Assembly: GCF_003471165.1 (NCBI RefSeq)
Contig: NZ_QRIL01000008.1
Coordinates: 64,556 to 128,555, forward strand
DNA length: 64,000 nt
Direction: 5' to 3'
DNA from: Ruminococcus sp. AM22-13
GTDB taxonomy: Bacteria; Bacillota; Clostridia; Lachnospirales; Lachnospiraceae
Shown here: piece by piece, positions 1 to 8,470 of the stretch
How the letters are laid out: each line of letters starts with the position of its first letter
Numbering within the stretch: position 1 is the stretch's first letter
Translations under genes and position numbers: made by a program
Notes under the pieces: generated by a model
Database searches by the model: none
What the model was told of the DNA's origin: nothing
What the model saw: only the letters and a program-made list of their open reading frames with translations

Positions 1-61
1 TTTCTATAAAATGTTTATACCATATATATGTTTTTAAGTAAACTTCCGTTCTTATATTATT

Positions 62-105
62 ATAAAAACGCAGGCATAGCGAGCTACGCTGAGGCTTTTA
101 TACCC
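62..105 (-). terminator. weak candidate terminator after the selenium/sulfur operon
   Basis: On the minus strand an imperfect stem (GCCTCAGCG against CGCTATGCC) is followed by GCGTTTTTATAATA. It lies about 140 bases past the DUF3343 stop. Pairing is imperfect, so this is a candidate only. Confidence 0.35.
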
Positions 106-161
106 GTACAATCGGATTTGCAGACAAGCGAATGGTATAGTTTTTTCCAGATTGAAACAAA

Positions 162-224
162 ATTGCGCGTCTGACTCTCTTCATTGGAAAATAACGAGAA
201 TGCGACGCGCAGTTATTCAAAGGA
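162..224. repeat. GCGCGTC/GACGCGC palindromic repeat, copy 1
   Basis: An inverted repeat (TTGCGCGTCT against GACGCGCAG) encloses about 28 bases and is followed by AGTTATTCAA. A close relative is at 46518-46576. Both copies lie just past the 3' end of a minus-strand gene. Confidence 0.7.
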
Positions 225-241
225 TGAACTGAATGGTACTT

Positions 242-484
242 TTATTCTTCATCCGCATGATAAATCCCCACATAGCCCTGCGGTTCTACTCTGACAATCT
301 GCTCGACTTCCTCTGTTTTCTCCGGGAAGTCCGCTTCTGTATGAAATCTTACACAGGTTCCGCAGGAAGAGCTTAAATCTCTTGGGACCGGCATGACTTC
401 TGCACTCAGATTCATTGCCTGGCAGTTTCTTCGAAACTGGATAGCTCCATAATGGGAATAGAAGGTTGCTATATATGTGATCAT
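242..484 (-). CDS. DUF3343 family small protein (putative Se/S carrier)
   Basis: This 80-residue protein matches the DUF3343 family, which is described as a putative selenium/sulfur carrier. The family is known mainly from its company with YedE and TusA-like proteins. Cysteines at positions 21, 41 and 44, the last two in SSSCGTC, are the obvious candidates for carrying a persulfide or selenide, but that role is inferred. Its ATG overlaps the TGA of the tusA-like gene (ATGA), so the two are probably translationally coupled. It is the last gene of the yedE-tusA-DUF3343 operon. No membrane segment or signal peptide is visible, so it should be cytoplasmic. Confidence 0.8.
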   Translation of the reverse strand: MITYIATFYSHYGAIQFRRNCQAMNLSAEVMPVPRDLSSSCGTCVRFHTEADFPEKTEEVEQIVRVEPQGYVGIYHADEE

Positions 485-687
485 TTTTTAAGTTTCAGCA
501 GGATATCATCTCCCTGCTCTGTTGCCTGTACCTGATATCCCTGATGTGTTGCAAATCTGGATACATTCTCTTTTGCAACTACATTATCAACCAGAATCTC
601 ATATTCTTTGTCTCCGGATTCCATTGCATTCTTTGCACGGATCACTGGTTCCGGACAGGATAAACCTCTTGCATCTACTTTCTTCAT
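481..687 (-). CDS. TusA/SirA-like sulfurtransferase (YedF N-terminal type)
   Basis: This 68-residue protein has the TusA signature CPEP at residues 11-14, where Cys11 would hold a persulfide or selenopersulfide. It is the size of a lone TusA domain and lacks the DsrE-like C-terminal domain found in full YedF selenium proteins. The start was placed at 687 because AAAGGAGAGAGACGA lies directly upstream; the open frame extends further upstream but without a ribosome site. The gene lies 89 bases after yedE and overlaps the DUF3343 start by four bases. By context it passes sulfur or selenium between the importer and a downstream acceptor. The acceptor is not in this window. Confidence 0.85.
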   Translation of the reverse strand: MKKVDARGLSCPEPVIRAKNAMESGDKEYEILVDNVVAKENVSRFATHQGYQVQATEQGDDILLKLKK

Positions 688-776
688 TCGTCTCTCTCCT
701 TTTAGAGTGTGTCTAAAAAAATACTTTCCGCAAAATGAGCGTATTAATTGCGGAAATAATGTCTGCATTCCGACAA

Positions 777-1859
777 TCAGGCTTCTTCTTTTCTCATGGA
801 GTTCACTGCTGCGATTACTGCAACTACCACAATCCCAATAATAACTGCGATTTTTCCATTTGCTGTAGGACCTTCACCGGAAGATGCCAGTCCGAAGTTA
901 TGGGCAAAAGCAGCACCTGCCATCAGACCGAGAACAGTCACAGCAGAGTCTGTATTTCCCTCGCCTGCAAGAATAAGCTGGCGAAGCGGGCATCCACCGA
1001 GGAGAATACATCCAAAGCCTGCCAGATACATTCCCAGTGCGTTCCACAGTCCGTCTGTGTGTGCAATCGGCTGTCCCGCAAATCCCGGATTGAAATAGGA
1101 TGTTCCTGTAACTGCACCGAGGATCAGATTCATTACCAATGCTGTCACAAGAATTGCAACAAAGCCGAACAGTAATTTATATTCTTTGAAAAGTACCGCA
1201 TCACGGATACCGCCGACCATACACAGACGTGTTCTCTGAGCCAGGATACCAACAATGATTCCTGCTGCCAGTGCGATAATGATTGCAGCATGTTTTGCTC
1301 CAGGTCCGCCTTCCGGCTCTGTGAAATGGATAAATGCAGGTGCAGCTGTCAGTAACAGAAGCATCACGATCTGGAATGCAGGATAAATACCACCTTCCAG
1401 CTTCGGCATCTTATAAGAACGTTTCAGCGTGTAACCTTTCTTCAAGAAAACAGTTCCTGTAAGAATACCTGCTACAAATCCAACAAGTCCAAACAGAGCA
1501 TTTCCGTCTCCGCCTGCCAGACGCAGAATCATACGGAAAGGACATCCAAGAAACATCAGACATCCGATCATAACAAATGCGCCAAGTGTAAATCTGGTCA
1601 CAGGTGCAGAGCCGCCTCTTGGACGAAACTCTTTCTTAGCAAGTGAAATGATACATGCTCCAAGTACCAGACCAATGATCTCCGGGCGGATATACTGAAC
1701 TGCTGCCGCTGAATGAAGTCCCAGCGCACCTGTGGTATCTCTCAGAAAGCAGGCAATACAGAAGCCCATATTTGCCGGATTTCCAAAAAACACCAGAATT
1801 GCAGCGATCAGGCCGATCACGCCTCCTGCCAGAACTATGGTTCCCTTTTCGTTTTTCAT
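777..1859 (-). CDS. yedE: YeeE/YedE family transporter, putative selenium/thiosulfate importer
   Basis: This 360-residue, strongly hydrophobic membrane protein is a two-half YeeE/YedE protein. Each half carries a Gly-Cys-Pro motif followed by a glycine-rich acidic loop: GCPFRMILRLAGGDGN and GCPLRQLILAGEGN. Further cysteines are in GFCIACF and RLCMVG. Such cysteines conduct thiosulfate in characterised YeeE, and the long YedE form is a genomic marker of selenium use. Whether the cargo here is selenium or sulfur cannot be told from sequence. It heads the yedE-tusA-DUF3343 operon, diverges from the desulfurase gene at 2186, and has a palindromic hairpin 25 bases upstream of its start. GGAGG precedes the ATG. 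Confidence 0.88.
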   Translation of the reverse strand: MKNEKGTIVLAGGVIGLIAAILVFFGNPANMGFCIACFLRDTTGALGLHSAAAVQYIRPEIIGLVLGACIISLAKKEFRPRGGSAPVTRFTLGAFVMIGCLMFLGCPFRMILRLAGGDGNALFGLVGFVAGILTGTVFLKKGYTLKRSYKMPKLEGGIYPAFQIVMLLLLTAAPAFIHFTEPEGGPGAKHAAIIIALAAGIIVGILAQRTRLCMVGGIRDAVLFKEYKLLFGFVAILVTALVMNLILGAVTGTSYFNPGFAGQPIAHTDGLWNALGMYLAGFGCILLGGCPLRQLILAGEGNTDSAVTVLGLMAGAAFAHNFGLASSGEGPTANGKIAVIIGIVVVAVIAAVNSMRKEEA

Positions 1860-1883
1860 TTATTTCTTTCCTCCTTTTGCATT

Positions 1884-1929
1884 ATGTACTCTCAGCGTCT
1901 TTATTGCACTTGCTTTTGTGAGAGTACAT
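1884..1929. repeat. leader hairpin ATGTACTCTCA...TGAGAGTACAT, copy 1
   Basis: A perfect 11-bp inverted repeat encloses 24 bases directly upstream of the yedE ribosome site. The sequence between the arms (GTCTT..TTG..TTGCTT.TGT) is shared with the element at 59638-59694 in front of the flavodoxin gene, at the same distance from its start codon. Confidence 0.7.
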
Positions 1930-2048
1930 CACTGACTTTTTTTATTGTCAGCACAATTTCTTTGTATCTATTTTATCATTTTTATGCTGAAATCACTAAT
2001 TCATTATAGTCGTATTTTATAGTTATTTATAGAAATCATTTATAAGTT

Positions 2049-2063
2049 GTGCTATACTATAAT
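2049..2063 (+). promoter_or_regulatory. candidate extended -10 promoter for the desulfurase gene
   Basis: TGTGCTATACT followed by ATAAT gives a TGnTATACT extended -10 at 2050-2058 and an overlapping TATAAT at 2058-2063. No good -35 is visible. It is the best promoter candidate in the 326-base divergent region between yedE and the csd-type gene. That region otherwise holds the leader hairpin of yedE and the repeat at 2064-2148. Confidence 0.4.
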
Positions 2064-2148
2064 GATGTTAGGATCAAAAGATGTTTTGCCCCTAACTTGA
2101 TATCTACGAATTGCTCCGCAGCAAAGCAGCTCCTGCAATTCTCATATA
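2064..2148. repeat. dispersed repeat with CTTGATATCTACGAATT core, copy 1
   Basis: About 85 bases starting GATGTTAGG and ending ATTCTCATATA, with an internal stem GTTAGG...CCTAAC. A relative with about 70 percent identity by eye is at 23436-23536. Here it sits in the leader of the desulfurase gene. Confidence 0.6.
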
Positions 2149-2185
2149 ATCTTTAATTATGTAAAAATCGGGGGGATTTGTTACT

Positions 2186-3349
2186 ATGAATAAAATATAT
2201 CTGGATCAGGCAAGTACGTCTTTTCCCAAGGCACCATCTGTTGCACAGACAGTTTATGATTACCTGTCAGGCTCTGCTGTGAATGTGAATCGGGGAGGAT
2301 ACCGGGCAGCTTATTCTGTGGAGGAGCAGATTTTTGAGACAAGAGAACAGCTTCTGAAGCTCTTTCACTTTACTTCCGGAAAGGGTAAGAATGTTATTTT
2401 TACAGAAAATATCACTGCCAGTCTGAATGTTCTTCTGAAAGGACTTCTGAAACCCGGCGATCATGTACTTGTAACTGCTATGGAGCATAATGCAGTGATG
2501 CGTCCTCTTGTACAGCTGGAGAAACATGGAATTTCTTTTGACAGGATCCCATGCGCTTCTGACGGCAGTCTTCTGCTTGATAAAGCGGCTGCACTCCTTC
2601 GTCCTGAGACTAAGCTTGTGGTCTGTCTTCATGCTTCCAATGTATGCGGAACTGTCATGCCTGCACAGGAAATCGGGAATTTCTGCAAAGAACATGAACT
2701 TCTTTTTATTCTGGACACTGCACAGACAGCAGGAACCATTGACATTGATATGGAGAAATATCACATAGACGCACTGGCATTTACAGGTCACAAGGGACTC
2801 AGAGGGCCACAGGGAACAGGTGGCTTTCTGATCCGCAATGAACTGGCAGCGCAGATCGATCCTCTTATCAGCGGCGGAACAGGAAGCGCCTCTCATTCTG
2901 AGGAAGTACCGGCATTTCTTCCGGATCGTTTCGAACCCGGAACTCCCAATATACCGGGGATTCTGGGACTGCATGCCGCACTCTGTGATCTGGAGAAACA
3001 GTCCATGGAAGAAATCCGCCAACATGAATTAATGCTGACACAATACTTTATAGATGGTATCCTGAATTTGGATCCTGAAGAAAAATTCCTGCGTATTATC
3101 GGTAAAAAAAATATTGAAAACCGTTGTGCAGTTGTATCCGTCCAGACCTTACATATGGACATGGCTCAGGCCGCCTTTGAACTGGACAGTACTTATGGAA
3201 TTATGACAAGAGTCGGCCTTCACTGTGCACCAAACGCACATAAAACTCTTGGAACATACCCGGAGGGTACTCTCCGTTTTTCTTTCGGACCTGAGAATAC
3301 AAAGCAGGAACTGGATATTGCTTTAGATGCATTATCCGCATTACTATAG
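2186..3349 (+). CDS. class V aminotransferase-fold PLP enzyme, cysteine desulfurase/selenocysteine lyase type
   Basis: This 387-residue PLP enzyme is of the cysteine desulfurase family. The probable PLP lysine is Lys203 in FTGHKGLRGPQG, preceded by the PLP-binding DTAQTAG at 177-183. A catalytic cysteine, Cys347, lies in GLHCAPNAHKT, the position expected in class II desulfurases. The expected reaction is removal of sulfur from cysteine (or selenium from selenocysteine) onto the active-site cysteine. It lies divergently from yedE and next to a LysR regulator, so it probably feeds the TusA-like/DUF3343 carriers. A GGGGGG ribosome site precedes the ATG. This subfamily is common beside YedE in Clostridia. 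The exact substrate is unproven. Confidence 0.87.
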   Translation: MNKIYLDQASTSFPKAPSVAQTVYDYLSGSAVNVNRGGYRAAYSVEEQIFETREQLLKLFHFTSGKGKNVIFTENITASLNVLLKGLLKPGDHVLVTAMEHNAVMRPLVQLEKHGISFDRIPCASDGSLLLDKAAALLRPETKLVVCLHASNVCGTVMPAQEIGNFCKEHELLFILDTAQTAGTIDIDMEKYHIDALAFTGHKGLRGPQGTGGFLIRNELAAQIDPLISGGTGSASHSEEVPAFLPDRFEPGTPNIPGILGLHAALCDLEKQSMEEIRQHELMLTQYFIDGILNLDPEEKFLRIIGKKNIENRCAVVSVQTLHMDMAQAAFELDSTYGIMTRVGLHCAPNAHKTLGTYPEGTLRFSFGPENTKQELDIALDALSALL

Positions 3350-3356
3350 CAATCCC

Positions 3357-3516
3357 AGTGTACCAACAAGTTGATTTCTTGAACAATCTTACGTCTAAAT
3401 TTCTTATTTCCGCGTTGTCGTCGGTCGCCGTAGCCACCGCTACGCCTCTCTCCTCCGCCTTGAAATAAGAAAATTTATCCTGCAAGATTGTTTCAAGAAT
3501 CAACTTGTCGGTACAC
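3357..3516. repeat. 160-base near-perfect hairpin, MITE-like
   Basis: The arm starting GTGTACCAACAAGTTGATTT (from 3357) pairs with the arm ending CAACTTGTCGGTACAC (to 3516), with about 50 bases on each side and few mismatches. The tip is a GC-rich stretch rich in pyrimidines. It fills the gap between the desulfurase and LysR genes. It looks like a non-autonomous mobile palindrome; no coding capacity is seen. Confidence 0.65.
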
Positions 3517-3554
3517 TCGTACATCGTTTTCGTACATAAAAGGAGATTTTCACA

Positions 3555-4451
3555 ATGGAATTTAAACAGTTAGAAGCATTCGTCGCTGTCGTGGATTACG
3601 GCAGCTTCTCAGAGGCGGCCCGCCGCCTCTATCTGACTCAGCCTACGATCAGTGCTCATATACGTTCTCTGGAAGATGAACTGCATATGAAACTGATCAT
3701 CCGCACTACAAAGAAGACAACGATTACAGCCAAAGGCTACCAGCTTTATGACAGTGCAGTCCGTATGCTGGAAATCAGAAATAATCTGCTTGAGAATTTT
3801 ACAGGTGCCCACAAACATATGATAGATCTGGCTGCATCTACCATTCCTTCTTCTTATCTTTTGCCGGAATTGCTTGCTGCTTTCGGAAAAACGCATCCTG
3901 ATGTTTATTTTCACTCCATACAGTCAGACAGTTCAGAATCCATCAGCCGGGTACTGGACGGAACTGTAGATCTGGCTCTGGTAGGCCAGAATACACGTGA
4001 TGAGAGCTGCGTGTTTATTCCTTTCTGCCATGATGAGCTGGTCATTGCAACTCCTGTAACAGATCACTATCTTGCACTCAAGGACAGGGAAACACCCGCT
4101 ATTTTTCATGATTTCCTGAAAGATTCTATTATTCTCAGGGAAAAAGGCTCCGGCACAAAAAAAGAAATGGACCTTTTTCTGGATCGCGCAGGCATCACAA
4201 CAGGCAATCTGAATGTGATCGCCCGCATGAATGACCTAGAAAGCATCAAAAAGTCCATTGTTAATGGTCTGGGAATCTCTATTCTTTCATCACGCTCTGT
4301 CACTGACCTGCAGAGGACAAATCAGATTCTTGTCTTTCCGCTGGAGGAATCTGCTCATAAACGCAGTTTCTATATTGTCTATAGCAAAAACAGGATTCTG
4401 AAACCCCATGTAAAGCAATTTGTGCAGTTTGCGCGAGACTATTATATGTAA
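3555..4451 (+). CDS. LysR-family regulator, selenium-metabolism type
   Basis: This 298-residue protein has an N-terminal winged helix-turn-helix (residues about 1-60, with SFSEAARRLYLTQPTISAHI as the recognition region) and a periplasmic-binding-like effector domain from about 90 to 295. LysR proteins of this kind commonly accompany the YedE/desulfurase set and are named selenium metabolism-associated. The assignment rests on that neighbourhood. AAAAGGAG precedes the ATG. It probably controls the adjacent desulfurase gene and the divergent yedE operon; its effector is unknown. Its stop is three bases from the convergent end of the EAL-domain gene. Confidence 0.85.
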   Translation: MEFKQLEAFVAVVDYGSFSEAARRLYLTQPTISAHIRSLEDELHMKLIIRTTKKTTITAKGYQLYDSAVRMLEIRNNLLENFTGAHKHMIDLAASTIPSSYLLPELLAAFGKTHPDVYFHSIQSDSSESISRVLDGTVDLALVGQNTRDESCVFIPFCHDELVIATPVTDHYLALKDRETPAIFHDFLKDSIILREKGSGTKKEMDLFLDRAGITTGNLNVIARMNDLESIKKSIVNGLGISILSSRSVTDLQRTNQILVFPLEESAHKRSFYIVYSKNRILKPHVKQFVQFARDYYM

Positions 4452-4454
4452 CTG

Positions 4455-7256
4455 TTATCTGCCGGCATCCAACAGTTTCACAAACTCTTCCTCCGGCATC
4501 GGTTTGTAAAAATAATACCCCTGGATATAATCACAACCGTTATCTCTTAAGAACTCGACCTGCTCTTTAGTTTCAGCACCTTCCGCTATAATCTTTATAT
4601 CCATAGTATGTGCCATTTCAATGATGAAGCGGATAATACTGCGTGTTTTGGTATTGGTTTCTATCTGCCGCACAAAACTCATATCAATTTTCATAATATC
4701 AAAGTTGTAATTCTGGAGCATTCCAAAGGAAGAATATCCGCTTCCAAAATCATCCAGAAGCAGCAGAATCCCTGCTTCTCTTAATGCCTCCAGAGTTGCA
4801 CTTCTGTCTGCTTCAATGGCAGCATAGGAAGTTTCTGTAATCTCCATTCTGCTCAGACCGGACGGTATGGAAGTATCCGCACATTTTCTCTCCAGCCAGT
4901 TCATAATCGTCTCATCATAGAAATCCATCCATGACAGATTAGTTGATACCGGAACTGTAATCTTATCGGACTGATAACGTTTCTTCTGAAATTCATTAAC
5001 CGAATCCAGCACATACAGATCCAATTCGGAAATATGTCCGCTATCCTCCAGCGCAGGAATGAATACACCCGGTGAAATAAATCCCTTTTGCGGATGGAAC
5101 CATCGGATCAGAGATTCTGCTGATGCAATCTTTCCGGTCTTTACATCCACAACAGGCTGAAAATATACTTTGAACTGTCCCTTCGCAATCCCTTCCTCCA
5201 GTTCACCTGCCAATGTCGCTTTATCTATATATGTATTCTTCATGGAAGAATCATAAATCTTATATGACTGGACAAACTCATCGGTAATATATCTCTGAGC
5301 AATCTTTGCCCTGTCGATCATTCCATTTACAGACATTTTTTTCTTTTCAAGCATAAAAATTCCACATTTGACAGACAAATGAAGTGTTTTTCCTCCCCGG
5401 GTAAGTTTCTTCTGACACATTCCGGTAAGCATATCCAGATTGAGATTCTTACGTTCTACCAGACAGATAAAATGATCCGCGTCTTCACGTGCCGACACCA
5501 GAGGCTTCAGTTCAGATTTTCGGACATCTTCGTACACTTTGCGCAGCATCATATCTCCGATTTCTGTTCCAAAAAGCTCATTGACTGCCTTGAAATTCTT
5601 AATGTCGAAAAATACAACCGCATATCCGGTTCTGTCTTCACTTTCTTTCAGAATCCGTTCCACATGACGGATAAAGCCCTGTCTGTTATATCCGCCCGTC
5701 AGAATATCCTGTTCAAATTTCTCCGTAATATCCTCAACTGTAGATACAATAATGTCAAAAAATTTATTGAGGTAAAAAAATGTATAGTTCTTTAAACATT
5801 TCTCCCCTTCCTTATTAAACTGATGAACAGAGAAAGAATATCTCTCTTTCTCCTGCAGTTCTTTCCGAATGGTATCAAGACGCACACATTTGTCATATAC
5901 GGATTTCTCATCATCCGGAACAAATCTCTTCATAACTTCAGTAACATAACCGGAATAACTGATTTCTTCTGCTAGGACCATCTCCATGGCACAGATACCC
6001 GGATGATCCAGTCTCACACAGTCTCTCTGCCCATCAATAATCTCTATTCTATCAAAATTCTTTCTGTACAGCATATGCGGAATCTGCTCTGAAAAATAGT
6101 TCTCTGTAATATCAGAAAAATAGATCAGTGCTTCCAGCCTGTCATAAGAAACGTTCCGAACCATCTCAACTGTGGTTCTGATCATCCTCAGGCTGATCCC
6201 TTTTGCGGCATACACAGGACATTCCCATTGGATCATATCTTTTCCCTGTGCCAGACATTCCCTCAGATTATCTACACAAAACACCTTTCTGTACTGAGTT
6301 CTCACTTCTCTCTGCGGAATAGACTGACTGATCCGCTCAATATAAGAATCCAGTGGTTCATTTACATCTTTCAGCTCCAGTGAAGCAATCCTGCTGTTTG
6401 CCATAATACAGCTTCCATCCGAAATATTTACTGTAACTGAGGCAAACGCATCTTTTGCATGGCGTATGATCTTATCCAGCTGTTTCAGATATTCATCATT
6501 GATATCCCGGATATACATCATGGCAATCTGGTCATCCGGTTTATATTCTGCACTTCTGATGACTTCCATACATACCCAGCGGTACTCCTGTTTTATCAGA
6601 GTTCTGTAGTTCAGGGAAATGCGTTCTCTGCCTTTTGCAAGTTCTTTTCTCAGATTATCCATACTGCAGAATTTCAGATATTCTTCCTGATCCTCTTCAT
6701 AAATATATTTAAGATCTGCCATCATTTTAAGACTTTCAGAGAGACTTGATGGCATGGAAACAATACTGTCTTTTCCTCTGATAACTGTATAAGTATCTGT
6801 CGAGAGATTAATCTTGAGTATCCTGTGAAAAATAGATGATAGCATTTTCATCGCATCCTGCAGATCTCCCGTCATCTTGTCATGCAGCGCAATCGTACTC
6901 TCAACGCGATGAAAAACTGTCATTGCATCAAAGGGACGCGAGAAGTAATCACTTGCTCCCAGCCTGTAAACCCGACGGATGCTATCTCCGGAAGTCTCTG
7001 ATGAAATACAGATAACCGGCAACATATCCAGCCATTGCTTTGCCTTCATAACAGCAAGTACCTGATAACCGTCCATCACCGGCATGATCAGGTCAAGGAG
7101 CACCAGCTTGAAATCCTTATGGCATCTTTCAAGGATTTCAACTGCCTGCTCTCCATTTTCAGCTTCACAGATATCATAGTTATCTTCCAGCATACAGGCA
7201 AGGAGCTCTCTGTTTAATTGTGAATCATCAACGATCAATATCTTTGGCTTACTCAT
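4455..7256 (-). CDS. response regulator with degenerate GGDEF and intact-looking EAL domain
   Basis: This 933-residue protein starts with a receiver domain (residues 1-125, acidic pair Asp10-Asp11, phosphoacceptor Asp55 in LVLLDLIMP). A long sensor region follows, then a GGDEF domain (about 540-690) and a C-terminal EAL domain (about 700-930). The GGDEF signature is replaced by REDADHF, so cyclic-di-GMP synthesis is unlikely. The EAL domain keeps EITE, LLLDDFGSGYSS, KID and a final QGY, although EAL itself reads ESL. It probably hydrolyses cyclic-di-GMP. The start at 7256 follows AGAAAGGG; upstream codons lack a ribosome site. It is a single gene, convergent with the LysR gene. The receiver's conserved C-terminal lysine appears as Arg in SRPF. 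Confidence 0.88.
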   Translation of the reverse strand: MSKPKILIVDDSQLNRELLACMLEDNYDICEAENGEQAVEILERCHKDFKLVLLDLIMPVMDGYQVLAVMKAKQWLDMLPVICISSETSGDSIRRVYRLGASDYFSRPFDAMTVFHRVESTIALHDKMTGDLQDAMKMLSSIFHRILKINLSTDTYTVIRGKDSIVSMPSSLSESLKMMADLKYIYEEDQEEYLKFCSMDNLRKELAKGRERISLNYRTLIKQEYRWVCMEVIRSAEYKPDDQIAMMYIRDINDEYLKQLDKIIRHAKDAFASVTVNISDGSCIMANSRIASLELKDVNEPLDSYIERISQSIPQREVRTQYRKVFCVDNLRECLAQGKDMIQWECPVYAAKGISLRMIRTTVEMVRNVSYDRLEALIYFSDITENYFSEQIPHMLYRKNFDRIEIIDGQRDCVRLDHPGICAMEMVLAEEISYSGYVTEVMKRFVPDDEKSVYDKCVRLDTIRKELQEKERYSFSVHQFNKEGEKCLKNYTFFYLNKFFDIIVSTVEDITEKFEQDILTGGYNRQGFIRHVERILKESEDRTGYAVVFFDIKNFKAVNELFGTEIGDMMLRKVYEDVRKSELKPLVSAREDADHFICLVERKNLNLDMLTGMCQKKLTRGGKTLHLSVKCGIFMLEKKKMSVNGMIDRAKIAQRYITDEFVQSYKIYDSSMKNTYIDKATLAGELEEGIAKGQFKVYFQPVVDVKTGKIASAESLIRWFHPQKGFISPGVFIPALEDSGHISELDLYVLDSVNEFQKKRYQSDKITVPVSTNLSWMDFYDETIMNWLERKCADTSIPSGLSRMEITETSYAAIEADRSATLEALREAGILLLLDDFGSGYSSFGMLQNYNFDIMKIDMSFVRQIETNTKTRSIIRFIIEMAHTMDIKIIAEGAETKEQVEFLRDNGCDYIQGYYFYKPMPEEEFVKLLDAGR

Positions 7257-7417
7257 ATAATGTATGCCCTTTCTTCTGTTATTATGGCTGTGTGAAAATT
7301 TAACCGGACAGATGCCAAAAACAGCTGCTCGGTTATGCATAATTTAAGTATATCATTCAAAGAATAAAAGTCAATAATTGGAATATACCATTTCATTGCT
7401 ATTCACCGGTAAAAGGA

Positions 7418-7446
7418 TTACTGAGAACAGAGTGAACAGTAACGTT
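7418..7446. repeat. short GTTACTG/CAGTAAC palindrome (core of the MITE-like family)
   Basis: TTACTGAGAACAGAGTGAAC followed by AGTAACG is a short inverted repeat matching the ends of the element at 51049-51190. It lies in the 321-base gap upstream of the EAL-domain gene. Confidence 0.55.
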
Positions 7447-7522
7447 TTCGTACATTGCCAGTAAATGATTCCCCTTTTTCTCTTTACAAAGATTCACATT
7501 GATATATAATGCATAACCAGAT

Positions 7523-7548
7523 CAAGGAGGAGCACAGACTCCTCCTTG
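7523..7548. other. perfect 10-bp GC-rich hairpin
   Basis: CAAGGAGGAG pairs exactly with CTCCTCCTTG across a 6-base loop, just past the ABC permease stop. Neither strand has an immediate T-run, so it may stabilise the 3' end of mRNA rather than terminate. On either strand the stem would bury a Shine-Dalgarno-like AGGAGG. Confidence 0.5.
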
Positions 7549-7577
7549 TCAGTCAGTTACAGATTTTTTTCTTCTTA

Positions 7578-8309
7578 TTACAGGTTTTTCTTCTTATAAA
7601 TAAACCATGATGCTGCTACAGTAAACACCAGCAGATAAAGAAGCAGAATCCCAATACCGGTGTAATTCACCGCCTCACCTGATGAAATACTTCTCATCAG
7701 ATGGCTGGTCTGGGATAATGGCAAAGCTGATACAAACTTGCCTACAAATCCCGGAAGTTTCTCTGTTGAGAAAAAGGTGTTACATAAATATGCCATAGGC
7801 ATGATAATGTAGTTGGAAAATCTCGGCACGTCTGCATGATTTTTTGCAAGAAATGATACTACCACTCCGATAGCAGAAAATACCGCTCCATTGAGGAACA
7901 TCACAAGAAATGACCAGCCGTTGAAGATCAGGCCTGTCTCGATTGGTGCTGTGAGGAGCAGGATAATTCCTCCTGCATACAGTCCACGCAGACTTCCTCC
8001 GATAATCTGGCCTGCGATAAACTGCCACAGTGGAGTCGGTGAGATCATAACCTGGTCAAAGGCTTTCTCATAAAGTCTCTGGACATTCAGGTTCTGCGCG
8101 ATGGCGTTGAAGCTTCCATTCATAGTTGTAAGTGATACCACACCTGGAATCAAAAAGTTCAGGTATGGCTGTCCATGAGAAGTTGTCTGGATTCCCATTC
8201 CGAATACGACCAGATACATCAGAGGCGCGATCATGGCTGCCAGTGTGATCTTGTAAAAATCTCTGCGGAATTCTACCCACTTCTCCCATAATATTGTTAT
8301 AATTCCCAT
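7578..8309 (-). CDS. ABC-2 type transporter permease
   Basis: This 243-residue protein is an ABC-2 family permease of the drug/polysaccharide exporter type, with about six membrane helices (for example ITLAAMIAPLMYLVVFGM and GIGILLLYLLVFTVAASWF). The start at 8309 was chosen because GGAG lies nine bases upstream; an upstream ATG at 8330 lacks a ribosome site. It pairs with the ATPase at 8471-9313 to form an exporter of unknown substrate. The 161-base gap between the two is filled by a decayed GTTACTG-type repeat and a small hairpin. The last codons and stop are copied in tandem immediately downstream. Confidence 0.83.
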   Translation of the reverse strand: MGIITILWEKWVEFRRDFYKITLAAMIAPLMYLVVFGMGIQTTSHGQPYLNFLIPGVVSLTTMNGSFNAIAQNLNVQRLYEKAFDQVMISPTPLWQFIAGQIIGGSLRGLYAGGIILLLTAPIETGLIFNGWSFLVMFLNGAVFSAIGVVVSFLAKNHADVPRFSNYIIMPMAYLCNTFFSTEKLPGFVGKFVSALPLSQTSHLMRSISSGEAVNYTGIGILLLYLLVFTVAASWFIYKKKNL

Positions 8310-8348
8310 TACTCTTTTCTCCAAGTTCATTTATATTCTCATTTATTC

Positions 8349-8470
8349 GTAACTGTTCACTCTGTGCCCGGTAACACGCTATGCAATGCAGAAAATATGA
8401 ATCTCCTTGAGTAAAGCCCAAGGAGTATCCGGTGTAAAACCACGCAGCAAAAGTGGCGAACAACCGCCTG
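8349..8470. repeat. decayed MITE-like repeat between the ABC exporter genes
   Basis: The element begins GTAACTGTTCACTCTGTG and ends near GTGGCGAACAACCGCCTGTT. These resemble the inverted termini of the 51049-51190 element. A small inner hairpin, CTCCTTG against CAAGGAG, lies at 8403-8425. Confidence 0.5.
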
